DNA from: Panicum virgatum
Lineage: Eukaryota; Streptophyta; Magnoliopsida; Poales; Poaceae
Length of the DNA: 64,000 bases
Reading direction: 5' to 3'
NCBI RefSeq assembly: GCF_016808335.1
Contig: NC_053142.1
Coordinates: 2,927,802-2,991,801, forward strand
The notes beneath the pieces were generated by a model, which worked only from the letters and a program-made list of their open reading frames with translations, was not told the origin of the DNA and searched no databases. Of this stretch, positions 56,658 through 64,000 are shown piece by piece. Position 1 is the stretch's first letter, and every line of letters starts with the position of its first letter. A program made the translations under genes and the position numbers.

Positions 56658-57870
56658 TGTTATCGCCATAAATTAACAAGATTAATTTATGGGCCGAAAG
56701 CAAGATGGGCTTAAAGCAGAAGACTGAAGAAGACTTGTAAATCGGCTCCTGCGTGAGCATCTGGGCCACATGGGCCATGTATCTTTAGATTTAGTTCAAG
56801 GTTAGAGATAGAGTCCAATCGGGGCAAGATTAGTTTAGATTGTTTCCCAAGTCTCCGGACTATAAATATGTACCCTTTGTTATTCATGAGGAGGGCGTCA
56901 TCACGACTCGCAAACAACAACTCTCGGCGCATCGCCACCCCTAATCCTAGGGTTTCATCCAAGTAAGTGCCATGATGCCCTGATCGCTTCTTGCGATCAG
57001 GGCAGTATTGTTCTTGCTTTTACCTTGGTATTACTCGTACTGAAGCATTTTTTATGGCGAGTAATGCTAGTTATCCCGATGTTCGTAGCATGGCTTTTAG
57101 TAGATCTATCGTGCTTTATCGCTTATCATCTACGAATATCATGTTGTCTCTGTGCAATCACGTTTCAATCTCATGCTAGTTCTTGTCACGTAGAATTAGC
57201 TGCATAGAGGCAACACCCTGCTTCTTTTAAGTTTAATAGATCTGATCTATTATGGTTTGCTCTTATCTTAAGAGTTTGTGTAATATCTGCTAGGTTAGGC
57301 CTTGCAAACGGATTGGATGATCCGGTGGTGTAGTAGATGCTTTATCTTGGCCTTAATAGGGATTGTTCCGGGAATCGGCTCTTGCTAGTTCTTAGGCCTC
57401 TGTTTTGGGTTATGGTTTAGTTATCTGTTACGTTCATTAGGCCTAGTCACGAGTAGGATGTTCCGATCTAGCAATGAAGCTTTTACCATCGTAGATTAGA
57501 TTAGTTAGATTTAATTGAAGCAGCTTTACAGTTATTTGCTTATTTCATCACATCTGGATATAATCAGATCCAATCTGACACCGGGACTCGATCGGCTCTT
57601 TAAAGCCGATGCAAGAGTCATCCCGGGGAGCCGACCACGGCTCGGACTTATATTTACACGTGTCTTTGTATGCAGGAAACTGTTTGGAGCACGTCTGCAC
57701 CTTCCTGACCGGGTATAGGTCAGGTGGCATGCCCGGCTTTCACACATTCTCCGGGCGCGTGACGGAATTGCGGGCCGTCGACGAGGGAGCAGTGCCTGCC
57801 AGCTCACCAGCAACCTCCCGGCTCTTCGTGCTGCCCGTCGCTGCTCGCCGGTGGGTTTCGACTGACAACA
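56658..57870 (+). repeat. Element G 5' LTR
   Basis: Begins TGTTATCGCC and ends CTGACAACA. TATAAATA at 56871-56878, donor-like CCAA|GTAAGTG at 56963, hairpin with arms GCCCTGATCGC at 56974-57004, and acceptor-like TATGCAG ending at 57675. Confidence 0.92.
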
Positions 57871-57875
57871 CATTC

Positions 57876-57893
57876 TGGCACGCCCGGTGGGAC
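57876..57893 (+). promoter_or_regulatory. Element G primer binding site
   Basis: TGGCACGCCCGGTGGGAC five bases after the LTR; D differs by two bases. Confidence 0.7.
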
Positions 57894-57922
57894 TCTCGTC
57901 AACAACAACGTCCACTGCAACA

Positions 57923-60900
57923 ATGACTGGAGCTCAAGATCAAGAACCTGCTCCCAAGCCAGTCACATATGAAGAACTTCCTCCTGAACACAAGAAGAAG
58001 TATGATGAGATCAAAGCTCTACTGGAAGCCGATCTCATCGGCTCTTTTGAGAAGACTCGCAACCATGGTATCAGGTGGAAGGGGTTCTCACCAGAAGGCG
58101 CTCTTGACAATGTAGATCTGTCTGTACCATTTGAAGAGCGCACCAGAGCCCTGCGTCAGGAGATGAACTACATGGTGGCCCATGCGCTTCATAGGCACTC
58201 TCAGAGCCTGATGAACGAACTCGAGCGTATGGCGCACCGCGTCATCCAGGAGATAATCAAAAACCAGTACTCTCCATCGGGGCCAACCCTGGGGAGTCAC
58301 ACAGAGGAAGCTGCACTGCATTCTAGGCCGCAACTGCCATTCTCATTTGCAGCTCCCAGACCACAGAGCTCGCCGATCTACGTCGTCCACAAGATCGGCG
58401 GTGATCCTGGAGAAGGCCAGTTCCTCACCGAGCCACCCAAAGAGATCCCGCACGGCTACACGTGCGCCTACATCCCTGACAGCGTCAGTCCAGCATGCTC
58501 AATGCAGATGGTAAACCCAGGAGCTTCTAGAGCAGACGCGGAGAAACAAGCGTGGCTGGCAAAGTACGCTACTGGGACGAGTGCTGAGCCATCGGCCCCA
58601 GGAGTTCTCAGCGTGGAGCAGGTCAGTGCAATACTGAGAGACCAGTTCGGCATCCTGCCCAAGCGGAAAGCGATCAGCTATTCCAAGCCGTATCCAAGTG
58701 ATTATGACTTGATCCCACTGCCACCCAAGTATCGGCTTCCTGAGTTCACCAAGTTTAACGGGTCAGAGGGAGCCAGCTCCATCGAGCATGTGAGCCGATA
58801 CTTAACGCAGCTTGGGATGATCTCAGTGTCGGATCCGTTAAGGGTCCGGTTCTTCTACCAATCCCTGACAGGCCCAGCTTTTGGATAGTATGCATCACTG
58901 GCTCCGGATTCGATTCGGACTTGGAGGCAGCTTGAAGATCAGTTCCACACCCAGTACCACTCGGAGACTGCTGAAGCTGGATTTGCCGACCTCGCCCAAG
59001 TCAGGCAGAATCGAGGAGAGACCGTGTCAGAATACATACAGCGCTTCAGGGAGGTCAAGAACCGATGCTACTCGTCGAGCATCACAGAGAAAGAGGCAGT
59101 CGATCTGGCTGTCCTGGGACTCGCTAAGCCGATCAAGGATGCGGCTTTTCAGTTGGAGTTCACGTCTCTGGCTCACCTGGTGCAGAAGCTTACAGCATAC
59201 GAACATTACCATCCTGAGCTATACCAGGACAAGTTCAAGCACCATGTAAACATGGCACAAGCTGAAGAATCTGACGACTCTGGCGAGGAGCAAGAAGTAG
59301 CCGTGGCAGAGTGGACCCGGGGGGCAAACCCTGTCCCGTGCAAGTGGGTCAAACAGCAGAGACTTGTGAGGGGCTTCGACTTCGACGTGACCAAGGCAAA
59401 GCAGATATTTGATCTGCTCCTCAAAGAAAAACAGCTGAAGCTCCCAGAGAATCACAAGTTGCCAACGGCCCAAGAGCTGCAAGGAAGACTGTACTGCAAA
59501 TGGCACCACTCGTTCACTCATTCCACGGGTGAGTGCAAGGAGCTACATCGTCAGATACAATCGGCTATCGAGCAAGGCCGATTAATCCTGGCTCAACACA
59601 CGATGAAGGTTGACACCAAGCCCTTCCCGCAAGCTAACATGGTGGAGCTGTCAGCTTTCGGATCCAAGGGCCAGGACTTGGCATTCCAGATCAACATGGT
59701 GGGACCCATGCGCCGCCGTGATAGGCAGAGGAGAGAGGCCGCTTCTGGCAAACGGCCGCAAGATGAACGTGAGCTGGAACAGCTGCACGTGACTGAAGAG
59801 CAGGTGCGCCACATCCACAATCAGCTTCCAGCTTCTAATCGGCTTCTGGAAAAATACCAGTACCAGTACCAATTGCAACGCCGATATGAATCGGAAGAAG
59901 ACGAGTACGAGCACCGCTCAGGGAAGACACTGGGGAGACGCCAGGCTATACGCGACCACTGGCATTGCCCATTCTTCAGGTACTATTGGAATTCCGGCAT
60001 GAGCCGATTACCTACTATAGATGATTGCTTGGAGTGCAGGCCTCGAGGACACCAGCAGGACAAGACATCAGTGTTCCGGCGCTTAGGGACCGGAACACAT
60101 CATGATGACCGTATGAAGAGGCCAACCAAGGGTGATTCCGAGCAAGAAGAAGAAGAAGACAGGTACCATCGCCCACGGTGGTGTCCTGATGGGCTCAATC
60201 GCTCACAGAAGCGCAGAGTACAGCGCTTGCGCAATCTGGAAGAGGTAGAAGCAAAGTATCTTGACGTGCCGAGGAAAGCGCGTCCGGATCTCGCGGAGCA
60301 AGTCAGGCGACCGAGAAGGGAGAAAAAGCGCCCTCCAAGAAAAGAGTGGCACCCCAGGCAGAAAAAAGCCGATGAGAAGCCATCGGCTGACGTGAACATG
60401 GTGTTCGTGCTCCCGTCGGAGTTTCGAGCACCCCAACCGGACGAATCGGCCATCGCACAGCTGGATCTCGGCCCACGGCCAATCATTTTCGAGAAGCCCA
60501 AGAAGAAGAGCTACAAGCACCTGAAGGGGTTATATCTCAAGGGCTTCATCAATGGCAAGCCTGTGAACAGGATGTTGGTCGACACTGGTGCCGCAGTCAA
60601 CCTGATGCCATACTCTGTGCTGCGCCGATTGGGTCGTTCTTCTGCTGATCTGATCAAGACCAATGTGATGCTTAATGACTTTAATGGATAGCCATCAGAG
60701 GCGATGGGGGTTCTTAACGTGGAACTGACAGTGGGCCGCAAGACTGTACCAACATCGTTCTTCATTGTTAACAGCAAGAGTACATACACAGTGCTGCTTG
60801 GAAGGGACTGGATTCATGCCAACTGTTGTATCCCCTCCACAATGCATCAGTACCTCGTCCAATGGGATGGCGATGAAGTAGAAGTGGTCCTTGCAGACGA

Positions 60901-60959
60901 TTCCAGCGAGGTCTCCGTCGCAGATATGAACGCCTGGGATGCGGAAGGACAAGAGCCGA
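57923..60959 (+). pseudogene. Element G gag and protease (two nonsense changes, truncated)
   Basis: Start MTGAQDQEP at 57923. The frame is shared throughout: TAG for Trp at 58886-58888 in the conserved Gag segment GPAFGW, and TAG for CAG (Gln) at 60689-60691 just after the protease DTGA region (MLVDTGAAVNLMPYS). It continues to 60959, where the sequence is cut. The stretch NRSQKRRVQRLRNLEE and the Lys/Arg-rich linker correspond to the part of D broken by stops, so G keeps reading where D does not. RT, integrase and any antisense PMD region are missing. Confidence 0.88.
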
Positions 60960-61220
60960 TGTAACACCCGGTTTATAAAAGGACATAAACCGAGCAATCA
61001 TATACGTGCCAGGATCAAGTCACACGTATATACAACAGAATGAACAATATACCACAGCACATATCACGTAAAAAGATATAATAAAGCGAATACGAAAGTT
61101 ATTTATTACATTAATGACAAAATGTCTGATACAGCGGAAGCGAAGTACAAATACGATAAAACTCTCCGAAGCTGAGCAGGGCGCCACAGGGACGTCGACT
61201 GGGAGACGAACGCCTAGAAG
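60960..61220 (-). repeat. Inverted LTR tip at the start of fragment H
   Basis: Reads TGTAACACCCGG on the plus strand and matches the outer 260 bp of a Tekay LTR in minus orientation (as in 2100-2365, with small deletions). The sequence that follows is plus-oriented. Confidence 0.85.
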
Positions 61221-61747
61221 AACTGGTCGAGTTTTAGGACTTCTTCTCTCCAATCCTTGTCTGCTGAAACTATTTTACTATTATACCTCTTGAATTCTGT
61301 GACTTTTACCCGTCTTGCCTTGAATTCTCTCTCTGAAGAATAGTTTTCATAGATTTTGGCCTGAATCAGTCATCTGACCACCATGAGTATTAACTAGGTG
61401 ACCTTTTTATAATAATACGATAGCACGATCTGCGACGCGTTGTGTTAGTCGAGTCGTATGTTTAACTCGGCTAAGTCGTGAAAATTGTCTGCTTGTTATT
61501 ATGCTATATGTTTGATTTGGATTTTTGAATGATTGCATAGTTTAGTAGTTTAAATTTGTTTAAAGAAAATTACTCTTATGTTAAAGTTAACTAATTAATA
61601 AAATGAATTAGATCGTTGGGGGTAAAACAGTCCACTCTATCCTGTCTACTTTATCATGGCTGAGTCTTTTTCCACAAAGAGTTATCATATCCATCTGAAT
61701 TTATTCCTGCAATATCCTTACTCGTGAAATCTTTTGTCCAAAATCAG

Positions 61748-62506
61748 ATGGTGAACACCAGGCGTGGTTCTGACCAGCAGGGGCAGAACAACCAGGGTCA
61801 GAACACCCAGGGGACCGGGATCCCGATGCCTCCGCCTCTGACTCCGGAGCAGTACTTCCAGCTCCAGATGCAGATGATGGCCACCCTGAACAACACTGTT
61901 CAGGCTCTTCAGCAGGCTCACACTCAGCCTCCGCCTCCTCCACCGCCACAGCCTCGCGACAGGCGTGCTGAGTTCCTGAGGGGTCACCCGCCGACGTTTT
62001 CTCACATGTCCGACCCTCTTCAGGCTGACGACTGGCTCCGTGCAGTGGAGCGCCAGTTGGACATCGCCCAGTGCGATGATCGTGAGCGCGTCTTGTACGC
62101 AGCAGGACAGCTGCGAGGGGCAGCTTTGGACTGGTGGGAGTCCCACCCAGTTCAGGACCACGAGGCTATCACTTGGCTCCAGTTCAGGGAGCGTTTCCGC
62201 AGCCACAACGTCCCCGCGGGCATTATGAAGATGAAGCAGAAGGAGTTCCTTGCACTGAAGCAGGTAATCTTAGAAATAATCATTCAGCGGTTTCTTTTGA
62301 GCTAATGCCCCCTTGTTCTATCTTTCTGAGTCACAAGTTAATCTTTCGATATCTATCTATCTTTGTCACATCAGGGGACTTTGTCGGTCACGGAGTATCG
62401 TGATCGCTTTCTGCAACTTGCTCGCTACGCCCCTGCCGATGTTGCAGATGACCGCAAGAAGCAGGAGCACTTCATGGAGGGCCTTGAGGATTACCTCCAG
62501 TACGCG
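61748..62506 (+). pseudogene. Fragment H gag, truncated
   Basis: Exon 1 is 61748-62263 (172 codons, starting MVNTRRGSDQQG, directly behind AAATCAG). The intron 62264-62374 is 111 bp (CAG|GTAATC...CATCAG|GGGACT). Exon 2 from 62375 ([12 protein letters not shown]) runs to EDYLQYA, then joins LTR sequence near 62506. The Met seen in B and E exon 2 is Leu here, so that Met cannot be an essential start. It encodes a Gag N-terminal fragment only, with no knuckle. Confidence 0.85.
62264..62374 (+). other. Intron within fragment H gag (111 bp, phase 0)
   Basis: Splice sites identical to B and E; the body differs at several positions. Confidence 0.85.
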
Positions 62507-64000
62507 CACGCCGAGATCCCTGGCCATCCCTTCTTAAATGCGCCCTGGCCCTCTCCCGCACCCCACCTCCCATCCACAATGGCCCCCGCAAACCCTAGCC
62601 GCCGCCGCGCCACAACTTGCTCCGCCACGCAGAGCCTCTGAGCCGCCGGAGTCCCGCCGCCCCGCCGCACCTGAGCTCCGTCCAGGGAGCGCACCGGCTC
62701 CTCCTCGACCTCGGGATCATCTTCGAGCTCCTTGGCCCCGGACCGAGTCACGCCTACGCCGGGATTCCGCCAGGGACGCATCACCGGTGAGAAGCTCCGC
62801 CGCCGAAATTACTCACCGCCGTGCAACACCCGGCCATCCAGACCCCCATGTACCCCTCACAGGAGCCCTACGCGTCGATCCGCACCGCCCAGACGCCCAG
62901 AGGCCCCTTCTTCGACCCCGGCCACGAGCTCCGGTCAAGCGCCGCCTCTGCGCCCCGCCGAACTCGCCGCCGACGTCGCTCCGCTGCAGCTCCGGCCGAC
63001 CCAAGCCCTGGGTAAGCACCCCGAGACCTCCCTGCTCACTTTGCGCTAGCTTGTAGGCCTTGTAGCATGCCCTAGACCCTAGAACGTCACCACGCCAGTG
63101 CGGCGCCGCCGCCTCACCGCGAGCTCGCCGTGGCGACCCCCGCAACCCCCCCCCCCCCCCCCCCGAACCCAGCTAACCGCCCCAGTGGATTACGCGTTCC
63201 CTGGTGAACCTCCACGGCCAAACCGCAGTCCAAACCGAGCACTGTAGCCCCGGTTTCGCTTTCTCCGGCGATCCCCCGCCGCGGGATTCGTCGCCGGCGG
63301 TGTCCCGCCGCCGCCCGCGTGCCCAAACCGCCAGGTCCGTCCGATCCTAGATCCACGGTCTAGATTAGATCCCGAGCCGATCTGTTCTAAGCCGCTCGAT
63401 CCAGATCCAAGAGCTCAGATTGAAACTTACCGTTTTGGCCTGGCGGTTTTGCATAAGAGCCCCTGGGTTTTATTGAAATAAACCCGCAGTCCTAGCGTGT
63501 TGAAAAATAATTACATCCAGGCCTAGTTTTTAACACTTAGATCCCCAAACTTCTTTAAAATTGAACCCGCCGTCCAGCACCTGGTCTTTTGCACGCTAGC
63601 CCTTAGATTTAATGGTTAATTACATCTAGGCCCTCGGTTTTAGCAGAAAAGTCCCTGGAACCCTGTTTTTATTACAAATAAGCCCATGAACCTTGTTTTT
63701 AGCCTAGATTATGCGTTTTAGCTCCGTTTTAGGCGTTCTTTATGTCCACGCGATCATTATAATGCGTAGAATAGCTTTAGACTAGTTTAGTGTGCTGTTT
63801 TTATGTATTGATGTATTGTTTCTTAGTTTTTGTTAGTGTTTGCTTGTATGCTTATTATTGTGCATTGTTTTGGCCATGTGTTCGTGTGTAGACGTTGATC
63901 CATCTGAGGAGCCCCAGTACCAGTACCCGGAGCAGCCATCTTCCGAGCACTTTGAGCAGCAGCAGGAGCAGTACGAGGAAGGCAAGTATAACATGAACAA
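62507..64000 (+). repeat. Fragment H LTR, lacking its first part, cut by the window end
   Basis: Corresponds to an E-type LTR from just before the promoter. TTCTTAAATG (about 62531) sits where E has CTATAAGTAG. It holds donor-like sites (ACCG|GTGAGA near 62785; CTGG|GTAAGC near 63011), a 19-C run at 63146-63164 and the acidic exon 63892-63985. Confidence 0.85.

Larger units (their letters stand above)
56658..60959 (+). mobile_element. Element G: Tat-type relative of D, truncated after protease
   Basis: A complete 5' LTR (56658-57870), primer site and gag-PR in the same order and sequence as D on the opposite strand, then an abrupt stop at 60959 against the TGTAACACCC end of fragment H. It interrupts F's gag; CGTTG (56653-56657) is the presumptive left target duplication. 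Confidence 0.9.
60960..64000 (+). mobile_element. Fragment H: rearranged Tekay element (inverted LTR tip, gag, deleted pol, LTR)
   Basis: Three joined parts: an inverted LTR end (60960-61220); plus-strand leader and gag from about 30 bp after the primer site (61221 to about 62506); then a jump into a plus-oriented LTR about 20-60 bp before its promoter (about 62507 to the window end). Most of gag-pol, the primer site and the LTR's first 500-600 bp are missing. The right end lies outside the window. Confidence 0.85.

Noticed and set aside
1..64000. CRISPR arrays, operons or bacterial features
   Set aside because: No spaced short direct repeats; GT-AG introns and LTR structure show plant nuclear DNA.

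Overview
This is plant nuclear DNA, almost certainly from a grass (Poaceae). Every piece I can assign belongs to a Ty3/gypsy LTR retrotransposon. I see no ordinary single-copy host gene, rRNA gene, tRNA gene or CRISPR array. The grass assignment rests on very GC-rich LTR leaders, Tekay-type chromoviruses with 3.2-3.4 kb LTRs, Tat-type elements with a second RNase H, and the deep nesting. I cannot name the species.

Layout. Eight element pieces (A-H) are nested. The oldest layer is F, a minus-strand gag cut into pieces (43440-43602 and 55570-56657). C is a decayed minus-strand Tekay-type chromovirus (17587-43439, left end outside the window) that inserted into F. A is a plus-strand Tekay element (1-17586, 5' end outside) that inserted into C's left LTR. 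B is a complete, coding-competent minus-strand Tekay element (2100-14108) that inserted into A's pol. D is a complete minus-strand Tat-type element (26528-40036) that inserted into an extra ORF of C. E is a complete plus-strand Tekay element (43603-55569) that inserted into F's gag. G is a truncated plus-strand relative of D (56658-60959), also in F. H is a rearranged Tekay fragment (60960-64000) abutting G. Target-site duplications support B (GTACA), E (GGTCA) and, with one mismatch, D (ATGAC/GTGAC).

How the genes work together. The Tekay elements A, B, E and H share one plan: LTR, tRNA-iMet primer site, gag with a 110-111 bp phase-0 intron, then CCHC, protease, RT, RNase H, integrase and chromodomain, a small hairpin at the pol stop, and a polypurine tract. 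Their LTRs also appear to hold a leader intron and a short acidic exon, and C's LTR holds a counterpart in the same phase. C adds two tandem homologous ORFs between its primer site and gag. Each of these, like every chromoviral gag here, starts directly at a splice acceptor (AG|ATG). D carries gag-PR and RT-RH-aRH-IN on the minus strand. Between pol and the 3' LTR it also carries, on the opposite strand, an acidic Ser/Asp/Glu-rich ORF and an intron-containing plant mobile domain (PMD) gene.

Most promising leads: the antisense PMD/acidic gene pair in D; the duplicated pre-gag ORFs in C with tandem TQT repeats; the LTR-encoded spliced leader exon; and the hairpin shared by two chromovirus families with a paired base change. 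All coordinates, splice sites and mutation counts were read by eye.
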